Part shown: positions 1 to 7,834 of the stretch, in pieces | Layout of the letters: each line of letters opens with the position of its first letter | Numbering within the stretch: the first letter of the stretch is position 1 | NCBI RefSeq assembly: GCF_016786355.1 | Contig: NZ_JADWYX010000039.1 | Span: forward strand, 28,849 to 82,775 | DNA length: 53,927 nt | Reading direction: 5' to 3' | Origin: Frankia sp. AgB1.9 | Lineage (GTDB): Bacteria > Actinomycetota > Actinomycetes > Frankiales > Frankiaceae | Made by a program: the position numbers and the translations under genes | The notes under the pieces: model-generated | The model's input: only the letters and a program-made list of their open reading frames with translations | Database searches by the model: none | What the model was told of the DNA's origin: nothing

Positions 1-67
1 GGGGGGGGGGGGGGGGGCGGGGGGGCGCCCCGGCCCCCCGCCCCCCCCCCCCCCCCCCCCCCCCCCC
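1..67. other. G/C homopolymer run at the left edge
   Basis: This stretch is nearly pure runs of G followed by runs of C, with no coding potential. It looks like a low-quality or collapsed sequence edge rather than natural DNA; a real G-tract/C-tract cannot be excluded from sequence alone. Confidence 0.7.
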
Positions 68-174
68 GTTACTCGCGCCCGCGCACCCACCCGCACCCCG
101 TCAGGGACCCGACGGTTCCCGTCAAGGACATTGGGCGGCCATCACAAGTGTGGGCCGCGAAGGGGCGGGGCCAC

Positions 175-180
175 TACGCT
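175..180 (+). promoter_or_regulatory. -10 element of glpX (leaderless)
   Basis: TACGCT is followed by six bases and then GTG at 187. This TANNNT-N6-start layout is the usual actinobacterial leaderless arrangement and favours 187 over the upstream in-frame GTG at 148. Confidence 0.55.
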
Positions 181-186
181 TCTGCC

Positions 187-1212
187 GTGGCACATGAGAG
201 CGGGGCCGTCCCCGCACCGCTTGCCGTCCAGGGCCAGGCGCCCGACCGCAACCTGGCGCTCGAACTGGTCCGAGTCACCGAGGCCGCCGCGCTCGCGGCC
301 GCTCGCTGGGTGGGCCGTGGCGACAAGAACGGGGCGGATGGTGCCGCCGTCGACGCGATGCGCCGCCTGGTCGGCACCGTCTCGATGCGTGGCGTCGTCG
401 TCATCGGGGAGGGCGAGAAGGACGAGGCCCCGATGCTGTTCAACGGCGAGGAGGTCGGCTCGGGCGAGGGTCCCGAGTGCGACGTCGCCGTCGACCCGGT
501 CGACGGGACCACGCTGACGTCCAAGGGCATGAACAACGCCGTCGCGGTGATGGCCGTCAGCGAGCGCGGCACGATGTACGACGCGAGCGTCTGCTTCTAC
601 ATGGACAAGCTCGTCACCGGCCCCGAGGCCGCCTCCGTCGTGGACATCACGGCCTCGGTCGAGGACAATGTCCGCGCGGTCGCCAAGGCCAAGGGCATTC
701 TCCCGCGCGACGTCACGGTCGTCGTGCTCGACCGTCCGCGCCATGCCGACCTGGTCGACGAGATCCGCGCCACCGGCGCCCGCGTCAAGCTGATCTCCGA
801 CGGAGACGTCGCGGGCGCCGTCATGGCCGCCTCCGCAGACACCGGCGTCGATCTCCTGCTCGGTGTCGGCGGCACGCCGGAAGGCATCATCACGGCTTGC
901 GCCGTGACCTGCCTGGGCGGCGTCATCCAGGGCAAGCTGTGGCCGACAGACGACGCCGAGCGGGCGAAGGTCACCGCCGCCGGCCTCGATGTGGACCGGG
1001 TGCTGTCCACCCGGGACCTGGTCAACAGCGACAACGTCTTCTTCGTGGCCACGGGCATCACCGACGGTGAACTGCTCGCGGGCGTCCGCTACCGCCCCGG
1101 CGGCGCGAGCACGTCCTCGCTGGTCATGCGTTCCCGCAGCGGAACCATCCGCCGGGTCGACAGCCAGCATCAGCTCACCAAGCTGCAGGCCTACTCGACC
1201 GTCCCGTTCTAG
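187..1212 (+). CDS. glpX: Class II fructose-1,6-bisphosphatase GlpX
   Basis: Hydrolyses fructose-1,6-bisphosphate to fructose-6-phosphate in gluconeogenesis, in the cytoplasm. The 341-residue product has the class II signatures: RGDKNGAD near residue 44, GEGEKDEAPM at 74-83 and the metal-binding DPVDGTT at 103-109, then the conserved VGGTPEG segment. Length is normal for the family (about 330-350). An in-frame GTG at 148 would add 13 residues, but the -10 box TACGCT sits exactly six bases before GTG 187, so I chose 187. It is the first gene of the window and converges on the glycosyltransferase at 1312-2133. M. tuberculosis has its only FBPase of this class (Rv1099c) in a comparable neighbourhood. 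Family assignment is secure; the start is moderately sure. Confidence 0.95.
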   Translation: MAHESGAVPAPLAVQGQAPDRNLALELVRVTEAAALAAARWVGRGDKNGADGAAVDAMRRLVGTVSMRGVVVIGEGEKDEAPMLFNGEEVGSGEGPECDVAVDPVDGTTLTSKGMNNAVAVMAVSERGTMYDASVCFYMDKLVTGPEAASVVDITASVEDNVRAVAKAKGILPRDVTVVVLDRPRHADLVDEIRATGARVKLISDGDVAGAVMAASADTGVDLLLGVGGTPEGIITACAVTCLGGVIQGKLWPTDDAERAKVTAAGLDVDRVLSTRDLVNSDNVFFVATGITDGELLAGVRYRPGGASTSSLVMRSRSGTIRRVDSQHQLTKLQAYSTVPF

Positions 1213-1238
1213 GAAGCGGCCCGTTCCAGGAAGGCGGT

Positions 1239-1262
1239 CCTGAGCGAGCACACCGGCTCAGG
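1239..1262. terminator. Possible bidirectional terminator between glpX and GT2
   Basis: CCTGAGC and GCTCAGG form a 7-bp perfect stem with a 10-base loop in the space between two convergent genes. There is no T-tract on either side, so this is only a candidate. Confidence 0.35.
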
Positions 1263-1311
1263 CCGGGCGCGGTGCGTCGCTCGGGACCGACCACGTTTCG
1301 GGTCGTCGCGG

Positions 1312-2133
1312 TCAGGCTGGACGCCGGTACGACTCCTCGACCGGTGCCGCCTTCTCGGCGAGCCTGCGGCGCAGCTGAGCCCGCCCGTACGCCGCTTCCA
1401 GCAGCACGCTTCGGGACAGCGGACGGAACGCCTCGACAAAAATGGTCCGTAGGACGCGCATGCCATCCGAGAACGCGTTGAGGTTCGTGACGCCCATGAG
1501 GCGTGGGTGCTCGTAGCTCGGGACCTCGACGATGGTCAGCCCGCCGCGCGCCGCCCGGATGTTGATGAGGGTCTCGACCTCGAAGCCGTCGCCCCACTGT
1601 GGTTCCTGGCCCTTCTCGCCGGGGCGGAGGTCCAGCACGGGCAGGCAGTACGACCAGAACGCGTTGTAGCCGTAGCAGAGATCCGTGAACCGGTGCCGCA
1701 GCAGAATGTTGACGAGGCCGCTCAGACCGAGGTTGCCGCGGGCCCGCAGCCGGGTGATATCGCTGCTGCCGCCGCCCTTGATGAAGCGGGAGCCCTTCGC
1801 GAAGTCGGCGCCGTCCACGAGTGCCTGGACGAAGTCCTTGATCTCACCAGGATCCGCTGAGCCGTCGGCGTCGAGCATGACGATGATGTCGCCGGTCGCG
1901 GCGGCGAACCCGGCCGCCAACGCGTTTCCCTTGCCCTTCCTGGTCTGATGCACAACGACGCAGTCCGGACGCAGGGCGCGCGCCACCTCCTCGGTGCCGT
2001 CGGTGGAGCGGCCGTCGACCAGGACGATCTCCGCGTCCCTCGGCAGGATGCGGAAAATGTGTGGCACGTTTCGAGCCTCGTTCAGCGTCGGAATGACGAT
2101 GCTGATCGCCGGCACTGAGCCTGTCGCGGTCAA
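1312..2133 (-). CDS. Family 2 glycosyltransferase (dolichyl-phosphate mannose synthase-like)
   Basis: A GT-A fold glycosyltransferase of 273 residues that probably moves a sugar from a nucleotide donor to a lipid or polysaccharide acceptor. The N-terminus SIVIPTLNEARNV, the segment VLVDGRSTDGT and the DADGS motif (DXD type) are those of GT2 enzymes related to dolichol/polyprenol-phosphate glycosyltransferases. No membrane segment is obvious. The open frame continues upstream to 2331, but that part is low in family character; a TTG at 2133 has a strong Shine-Dalgarno sequence (GGGGGAAGG) five bases ahead and starts right before the conserved fold, so I use it. It stands alone, convergent with glpX. 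Substrate cannot be told from sequence. Confidence 0.88.
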   Translation of the reverse strand: MTATGSVPAISIVIPTLNEARNVPHIFRILPRDAEIVLVDGRSTDGTEEVARALRPDCVVVHQTRKGKGNALAAGFAAATGDIIVMLDADGSADPGEIKDFVQALVDGADFAKGSRFIKGGGSSDITRLRARGNLGLSGLVNILLRHRFTDLCYGYNAFWSYCLPVLDLRPGEKGQEPQWGDGFEVETLINIRAARGGLTIVEVPSYEHPRLMGVTNLNAFSDGMRVLRTIFVEAFRPLSRSVLLEAAYGRAQLRRRLAEKAAPVEESYRRPA

Positions 2134-2886
2134 GTTCCTTCCCCCCTGGACTTTCGCGCGCGACGCCTCTGTCGGGCGAGCCTCATACGTACCGGCCCTG
2201 CCCCCGGAAGTCGGAGTTATCTCGTCCTCTCGGCCGGCGGCCTCACGATCACTCACGCCTGAAGCCTGGGTGACTGTGCGACGTAGCCGTAAGCTCGAAC
2301 GAGGTGGCAGCGTCCGACGTTCTGGTGACAATTCTGGCCCACACCGGCCCCCGCCTCCGGTGCTTCTCTGCTCGCTATTTCCGTGCTGTCGGTTCTGCGT
2401 TGTCCGGCCTGTGATGTGAGGCCCGTGTTGTCAGGCCTGACCGCCATCGCGCAGTAACGGTAGCATCCGGCCGCGGTGGCTCATCCGCGGCTGTGAGGGG
2501 TGCGATACGGGCCTCGACCCATCGGTGCCGGTTCATTTCGGAGCGCGGTCGGTCGAACGCGGGTCGCGATGGTTGTAGCGGCAACCGGCCATCGGCCATG
2601 GTCAGGGATGTGGCCGAAGGCCCAGGTACCGGCGCTGTCCAAGCGGCGGTGCTGCTCTAGCTCGCGCCAGCCGGCTGGAGTTCGCGCAAGGCGGCCAGGC
2701 CGCTCGGCGCCATAGCCGTGGAGCGGGGCGCGTCAACCGGCTTGCTTCTCGACAGGAACCTGCTCGCAGGGACGCCGCCGGGCGATGGGCTCCGGCCTGT
2801 TCGCGCCGCCGCGGACCCTGCCGGCGACATTTCTGGCGGTCCACGTGCCGGGCACGGCGCTTCTGCCTACGCGCCCGGACGTGTGG
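2134..2886. other. Intergenic stretch, no gene seen
   Basis: Several open frames cross these 753 bases, but none has a recognisable motif, start signal or family likeness. I see no tRNA, insertion sequence or clear terminator. It separates the GT2 gene from the small Cys-rich protein. Confidence 0.5.
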
Positions 2887-3045
2887 CTATGGGGTACTTC
2901 GCCGGAAACGTGAGAATTTGCCGCACTCGCACAATCCGCAATCGGTGCCTGCGCGATAGTGCTGATGCGCCTGGAAAACATGGCCGCAGGTACAGGTGCG
3001 CAGCCAGGCAGCCAGCCCACTGCGCTTCCCGGACCACAGGCACAT
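2887..3045 (-). CDS. Small Cys/His-rich (zinc-ribbon-like) protein
   Basis: A 52-residue reading with a dense metal-binding pattern: CTCGH, then AHQHYRAGTDC, then GLCEC, i.e. C-x-C-G-H ... H-x-H-Y-R-x-G-x-D-C-x-x-C-x-C. I recall the same pattern in short uncharacterised actinobacterial proteins, so conservation rather than chance is likely, but no function is known to me. The frame is open further upstream (ATG at 3078 and beyond to 3132); I placed the start at ATG 3045 because the conserved part follows it, but no good ribosome site marks any start. The ending FSRFRRSTP is basic. It could be a metal- or nucleic-acid-binding protein (inference). It is transcribed away from the DUF6542 gene's promoter end, with about 190 bases between the two. 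Confidence 0.55.
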   Translation of the reverse strand: MCLWSGKRSGLAAWLRTCTCGHVFQAHQHYRAGTDCGLCECGKFSRFRRSTP

Positions 3046-3234
3046 AACACGTTGATAACACGGCGCGTGGCCGCGCATCGCCAGGATCGCTCGGACGCGT
3101 CGGCTGCACCACTGTGCCGGTCTTGTGGTCAAGCGGCGCCAGGTTCCTGAACGCCCTCGTTACGGCGCCGACCGTCCGTTCCGGCCTGGCCGGCGGTTCA
3201 GGTTCGGCCCGCGCGCCGCGCGGCCGTCCGTCTG

Positions 3235-3807
3235 TCAGTGCGGCGTGTAGTCGTCGCGGTCGCGGCGGGTGCGGCTGGCCAGGGCGCGGGCGCGTTCCCG
3301 CCGGGCGACCGTCGCCCGCCGGGCGCGGACGAGGGCGACGACGACGACCAGAAGCTCGGCGATCAGCAGGCTCGGAGCCCGCAGGATCAGCTCCGACCCG
3401 ATATCGATGGCCTCGGTCCGCAGGCCGCCGCCGCTGCCGGACGCCGGGTGCAGGAAGCCGACGGCGACGGTGATCACCGCGTAGATCAGTGGTGGCATGA
3501 TCGCCACTCCGACCAGGTCGTCGACGTGAGTGCGCAACGCGCTGGCGACGCAGGCGAGCACGAACAGCACTCCGAAGATCCAGCTGAGGTTGCCGAACAC
3601 GGCGACGTCCGCGGCCGCGCCCACCGCACTGATGATCAGCACGATCAGCGACGCGCCGAAGGCGGTCAGCCCACGACGGTTCTGGCTGATGACCGTCGTG
3701 GGTTGCACGGTGGGACGACGTCGGCCGACGGAGGCTCGGTCGGTTGACCCGCGCGGGCGCTCGGCGCGGCCGCGCGAGCCCGCGGGTTCCCGGTCGGGGA
3801 GGCTCAC
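3235..3807 (-). CDS. DUF6542 family membrane protein
   Basis: A 190-residue inner-membrane protein. The first ~45 residues are Arg/Pro/Ser-rich and disordered, followed by hydrophobic segments: GLTAFGASLIVLIISAVGAA, an aliphatic stretch near FGVLFVLACVASA, VGVAIMPPLIYAVITVAVGF, and LLIAELLVVVVALV. The tail is strongly basic (RRATVARRERARA). The architecture matches actinobacterial DUF6542, found near ychF in mycobacteria (Rv1111c beside Rv1112, from memory), as here. The GTG start at 3807 is supported by a leaderless -10 (TACGTT) six bases upstream. Function unknown. Confidence 0.8.
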   Translation of the reverse strand: MSLPDREPAGSRGRAERPRGSTDRASVGRRRPTVQPTTVISQNRRGLTAFGASLIVLIISAVGAAADVAVFGNLSWIFGVLFVLACVASALRTHVDDLVGVAIMPPLIYAVITVAVGFLHPASGSGGGLRTEAIDIGSELILRAPSLLIAELLVVVVALVRARRATVARRERARALASRTRRDRDDYTPH

Positions 3808-3813
3808 GGGGGC

Positions 3814-3819
3814 AACGTA
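3814..3819 (-). promoter_or_regulatory. -10 element of the DUF6542 gene (leaderless)
   Basis: On the minus strand TACGTT is followed by GCCCCC and the GTG at 3807, a TANNNT-N6-start arrangement. Confidence 0.5.
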
Positions 3820-3899
3820 CCGCTCCGGCTTTAAGAAAACGTCAGAGCGATACGTCGCGGCCGTACCATCCGCCGATCTTGCCGGCGATCCGTGTGACT

Positions 3900-5330
3900 T
3901 CAGGCACTCCGCGAAGCGCTGTCGGCACCAACGGTGTCCGCGCCGCCCGCGACCGTGGCGGCGGGAACCGAGGATACGAGCTCCACCACGGTGGGCTCCG
4001 AGGCTCTGGCCGCCGCAGGGGAGTCGGTCGAATCCAGGACGAGGCCGGCCGCCGGCCGGACCTCCGCGTCGATCCGTAGCTCGGGAGCGGTGACCGGGCG
4101 GACACCGAGCTCGACCGGCCGTGGACTGGTGAGCTCGTCCTCGACGAACTCCATCGCGGCGAGCCGGCGTGCCTGCACCAGCACTCGGCTCTCCAACGAG
4201 CCGACGGTCGCGTTGTAGCTCTCGACCGCTCGCCCGAGCGACGTGCCCAGCCGATCGACGTGCTCGCCGAGGGTCCCGAGCCGGTTGTAGAGCTCCTTGC
4301 CCAGGTCGTAGACCTCCTTTGCCCGGGTGGTCAGCGCCTCCTGGGTCCAGGCGTAGGCGACCGTGCGGAGCAGCGCGATCAGGGTGGTCGGGGTGGCGAT
4401 CACGACGTTGCGCCCAGCCGCGTATTCGAGCAGGCCCGCGTCATGGTCGAGCGCGGGCGCGAGGAAGGCCTCGGCCGGGATGAACAGCACCACGAACTCG
4501 GGTGAGTCGAGCCGGCGCCAGTAGGCCTTCGAGCTCAACTGGTCGACATGGGTGCGTACGTGGCGGGCATGCGCGGCGAGCCGCTCGGCGCGTACGGCCT
4601 CGTCGGTACTCTCGGCCGCCTCGAGGAACGCGGACAGCGGGACCTTCGAGTCGACGACGATGCTGCGCCCGCCGACCAGGTGGACGACCAGGTCCGGCCG
4701 CTGGGTCGCCTCGGCGCCGTCGCCGGTCATCGTCAGCTGCTCGGTGAAGTCACAGCGGTTCAGCATGCCGGCGACCTCGACGACCCGGCGCAGCTGCAGC
4801 TCGCCCCAGGCGCCCCTGGCCTGTGGCTTGCGCAGCGCGGTCACGAGCTGCGCCGTCTGGGTGCGCAGCCCGTCGGACGCCTCGCGCACCGAACGAACCT
4901 GCTCAACGAGCGTCGCGTAGGCCTCGGTCCGAGCCGTCTCCAGCTCGCGCAGCCGGTCCTCCATCTTGGTCAGCGTGTCCCGCAGCGGCGCGACCAGGCT
5001 CTCGACGGCGGCGCGGCGAGCTTCCAGATCACCCTGGGCGCGGGTGCCAGCCTCGTCGAAGCGGGCCGAGGCGAGCTGAAGAAACTGCCGGCTCGCGCCT
5101 TCGAGCGCCCGCGCCGACAACGCCTCGAAGGTCTCGGTGAGCCGCCGCTGGCTTTGCTCGACGAGCTCGACCCGCTCGGTGGCCGACCGGCGCTCGTACT
5201 CCAGCGCGGTCCGCATCCCGGCCACGTCCGCCGTCGCCTGCTGGCGCGCCGCCTGCCGCCCCACGAGATACCCGCCCGCGGCCCCGATCGCGAGGCAGAG
5301 CAACGCAAGCAGCACCCCGATGGCGTCCAT
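3900..5330 (-). CDS. rmuC: DNA recombination protein RmuC
   Basis: RmuC-family protein of 476 residues thought to limit recombination at inverted repeats; predicted to act near the membrane. An N-terminal hydrophobic segment (VLLALLCLAIGAAGGYLVG) anchors it, followed by a long Arg/Glu/Ala-rich coiled coil (residues ~30-180) and the RmuC core, which includes RGAWGELQLRRVVEVAGM, RPDLVVHLVGGRSIVVDSKV and FIPAEAFLAPAL. The last ~90 residues are low-complexity Ala/Val/Ser-rich. An in-frame TTG (5342) and GTG (5336) lie just upstream; I chose ATG 5330 because MDAIGV leads straight into the membrane segment. It is divergent from ychF, sharing a ~140-base intergenic region. Confidence 0.92.
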   Translation of the reverse strand: MDAIGVLLALLCLAIGAAGGYLVGRQAARQQATADVAGMRTALEYERRSATERVELVEQSQRRLTETFEALSARALEGASRQFLQLASARFDEAGTRAQGDLEARRAAVESLVAPLRDTLTKMEDRLRELETARTEAYATLVEQVRSVREASDGLRTQTAQLVTALRKPQARGAWGELQLRRVVEVAGMLNRCDFTEQLTMTGDGAEATQRPDLVVHLVGGRSIVVDSKVPLSAFLEAAESTDEAVRAERLAAHARHVRTHVDQLSSKAYWRRLDSPEFVVLFIPAEAFLAPALDHDAGLLEYAAGRNVVIATPTTLIALLRTVAYAWTQEALTTRAKEVYDLGKELYNRLGTLGEHVDRLGTSLGRAVESYNATVGSLESRVLVQARRLAAMEFVEDELTSPRPVELGVRPVTAPELRIDAEVRPAAGLVLDSTDSPAAARASEPTVVELVSSVPAATVAGGADTVGADSASRSA

Positions 5331-5457
5331 GACCACAGGCAATCACGCACCACCGACAAAACTCCCCGCGCCCCGGCGGCAGCCCGCTCGCCCACCCTGC
5401 GCTCACCCAGCCCCGATCGCCGTACCCAGACCATGATCGCGGGTCTGGCCCTCGCGT

Positions 5458-5463
5458 TAGGAT
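5458..5463 (+). promoter_or_regulatory. -10 element of ychF (leaderless)
   Basis: TAGGAT is followed by seven bases and the ATG at 5471. Confidence 0.55.
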
Positions 5464-5470
5464 TGGCTGC

Positions 5471-6547
5471 ATGGGTCTGTCGATCGGCATCGTCGGGCTG
5501 CCCAACGTCGGCAAGTCGACGCTCTTCAACGCGTTGACCCGTAACGACGTGGTGGCCGCCAACTATCCCTTCGCGACGATCGAGCCCAATGTCGGCGTCG
5601 TCGGCGTGCCGGACTCGCGTCTAGGCGAGCTGGCCAAGCTGTACGGCGACCCGCGGGTGGTTCCGGCGACGGTGAGCTTCGTCGACATCGCCGGCCTGGT
5701 GCGCGGCGCTGCCGAGGGGCAGGGCCTTGGCAACAAGTTCCTCGCCAACATCCGCGAGTCGGACGCGGTGTGCCAGGTGGTCCGGGTGTTCTCCGACCCC
5801 GACGTCGTGCACGTGGAAGGCCGGGTGGACCCGGCCGACGACATCGCCACGATCAACACCGAGCTGATCCTCGCCGACCTGCAGACCGTCGACAACCGGC
5901 TGCCCCGCCTGGCCAAGGAGGCCAGGATGGACAAGTCCAAGCAGGCGTTGCTGACCGCCGTCGAGGCCGCGCGAGCCGTGCTGGACGCGGGCCGGCCCCT
6001 GTCGTCCGAGCCGAAGATCGACCTGCCGGTGCTGCGTGAGCTGTTCCTGCTGACGGCCAAGCCCTTCCTCTACGTCTTCAACGTCGATGAGGACGTCCTG
6101 GCCGACGACGCGAAATGCAAGGAGCTGACCGGGCTCGTCGCCCCGGCCGACGCTGTTGTGCTGTGCGCGAAGGTTGAGGCCGAGCTGGCGGAGCTGCCCG
6201 AGGAGGACGCGGCGGAGCTTCTTGCCTCGCTCGGCCAGAGCGAGAGCGGCCTCGCGGCATTGGCCAGGATCGGTTTCCACACTCTCGGCCTGCAGACCTA
6301 TCTCACCGCGGGCCCGAAGGAGGCGCGGGCCTGGACCATCCGGAAGGGCGACACCGCGCCAGAAGCTGCCGGGGTGATCCACACCGATTTCCAGCGCGGC
6401 TTCATCAAGGCCGAGATCGTCTCCTTCGACGACCTGATGGCCGCTGGCTCCATGGTGTCGGCCCGCGCCGCCGGCAAGGTCCGGATGGAAGGCAAGGACT
6501 ACGTCATGGCCGATGGCGACGTCGTCGACTTCCGTTTCAACGTCTGA
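5471..6547 (+). CDS. ychF: Redox-regulated ATPase YchF (Obg family)
   Basis: A 358-residue P-loop NTPase of the Obg/YchF group; family members bind the ribosome and hydrolyse ATP in preference to GTP. Walker A GLPNVGKST begins at residue 8, the switch region carries PFATIEPN, and the G3 motif is DIAGLVRGA. The G4 position reads NVDE instead of NKxD, the hallmark that relaxes guanine specificity. The C-terminal TGS-like domain includes AWTIRKGDTAPEAAGVIHTD and ends MADGDVVDFRFNV, which is almost invariant in YchF. The length is standard. Its ATG directly follows a leaderless -10. Confidence 0.97.
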   Translation: MGLSIGIVGLPNVGKSTLFNALTRNDVVAANYPFATIEPNVGVVGVPDSRLGELAKLYGDPRVVPATVSFVDIAGLVRGAAEGQGLGNKFLANIRESDAVCQVVRVFSDPDVVHVEGRVDPADDIATINTELILADLQTVDNRLPRLAKEARMDKSKQALLTAVEAARAVLDAGRPLSSEPKIDLPVLRELFLLTAKPFLYVFNVDEDVLADDAKCKELTGLVAPADAVVLCAKVEAELAELPEEDAAELLASLGQSESGLAALARIGFHTLGLQTYLTAGPKEARAWTIRKGDTAPEAAGVIHTDFQRGFIKAEIVSFDDLMAAGSMVSARAAGKVRMEGKDYVMADGDVVDFRFNV

Positions 6548-6768
6548 CGCTCTGTCTCTCTGATGCTCGGGCGCTCGGACCCTCTGGGCCGACGGGCCAT
6601 GCGTCGTGGCGTAATCTTCCGTTACTGCCTGGTTGCCAGGTCCGCGACGCACGCCGGAGGTCGGCCTCTCCAGGGCAGGCTCCCTTGGGCGCGCCCGCGG
6701 GCGTTGCCATAACCCGACGCCCGGTCCGGACTGAGTCGGCGCGCGATGGAGCGAGCGGAGGAGGCCGT

Positions 6769-7779
6769 ATGAGCACGGTGAGTGTCGTCGTCTGTAGTCA
6801 TCTGGTCTCGCGTTTCCCGTTGCTGGTGGCGGCCCTGGACTCGCTCCGCGCACAGACCTGTGGGCCCGTCCAGGTTGTCGTCGTCGTCGACGGTGACGAC
6901 GATCTGCTGAAGAAGTTGTACGACCGCGATGGTGACGAGCTGATCCTGTCGACCGGCGGCCGGACGGGGCTGTCGAATGCTCGGAACACGGGGCTGCGGG
7001 CGGTCACGACAGATCTTGTCGCTTTTCTGGATGATGACGCGACGGCGGAGTCGACCTGGTTGGAGTCGTTGATCGCCGCGGTGGCGGGTTCTCCGGACGT
7101 TCTGGGTGTGGGCGGGCGGACGGTACCGGCCTGGGAATCTCGGCAGCCGGAGTGGTTCCCGGATGAGCTGCTGTGGACGGTCGGCTGTAGCCATCGGGGT
7201 CTGCCGAGTTTTCGCCAGCCGGTCCGGAACGTGTTCGGCGGTTGCGCGTTGTTCCGGCGTGGTCTTTTCGATGAGGTCGGTGGCTTCGACGACCGCCTGG
7301 GCCGTAAGGCGAAGGGCGCGGCCGGGTGCGAGGAGACGGAGTTCTGTATCCGGGCGCAGCGGCTGCATCGGGGCGGCAGGTTTCTGTACGAGCCGGCGGC
7401 CGTGATTCATCATCGCGTGCCGCGGGAGCGGAGCTCGGCGTCGTATGTGTTGCGTCGCTGTTGGGAAGAGGGGCGTTCGAAGGCGATTCTTCGAATGATT
7501 ACCCGCGATGAGGGCGGCCCGGTGCGGGTGGGGCGTCGAGGATCGGCGTTGGGTCCCGAGCAGGACTTCCTGTTGCGGGTCCTGCCGGCCGGTGTGGTCG
7601 ACGGGCTGAGGCAGGCGGTACACGGCCGGCCCGCCGCGGCTGCTCGGGCGCTCCTGCTCCTGGTGGGCTCGGCCGCCACCGTCGTCAGCTTCGCGGCGGC
7701 CGCACTCCAGTCGGCCGGCCGTGGCCGGGCCGCGGCGCCGGCACCGCGACCGGTCGCGGTGCACACCCGCGACCTGTAG
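6769..7779 (+). CDS. Family 2 glycosyltransferase with C-terminal hydrophobic segment
   Basis: A 336-residue GT2 enzyme. The opening VSVVVCSHLVSRFPLLV is the usual nucleotide-sugar-binding strand; DDDATAEST supplies the DXD metal site, and GCEETEFCIRAQ matches the ED acceptor-side motif. The N-terminal domain ends near residue 260; a hydrophobic stretch (ARALLLLVGSAATVVSFAAAAL) follows, suggesting membrane association. ATG 6769 has a GGAGGAGG ribosome site and the fold starts there; the 28 upstream in-frame residues are ignored. It faces the DUF418/HGSNAT-like gene, so both may belong to cell-surface glycan decoration (inference). The sugar and acceptor are unknown. Confidence 0.88.
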   Translation: MSTVSVVVCSHLVSRFPLLVAALDSLRAQTCGPVQVVVVVDGDDDLLKKLYDRDGDELILSTGGRTGLSNARNTGLRAVTTDLVAFLDDDATAESTWLESLIAAVAGSPDVLGVGGRTVPAWESRQPEWFPDELLWTVGCSHRGLPSFRQPVRNVFGGCALFRRGLFDEVGGFDDRLGRKAKGAAGCEETEFCIRAQRLHRGGRFLYEPAAVIHHRVPRERSSASYVLRRCWEEGRSKAILRMITRDEGGPVRVGRRGSALGPEQDFLLRVLPAGVVDGLRQAVHGRPAAAARALLLLVGSAATVVSFAAAALQSAGRGRAAAPAPRPVAVHTRDL

Positions 7780-7834
7780 AGCTCCGGCGGCCGAGGCCCG
7801 GCATCGCGGCGCGCGGAGTCACTCGGGCGCGGAG

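Noticed and set aside
142..1251. Long minus-strand ORF opposite glpX (and similar long antisense frames throughout)
   Set aside because: High-GC shadow frames; compositions are His/Arg/Asp-heavy without family motifs, and the opposite strand encodes recognised proteins.
2500..2860. Possible genes in the region after the GT2 start
   Set aside because: Frames lack motifs, start signals or conserved features.
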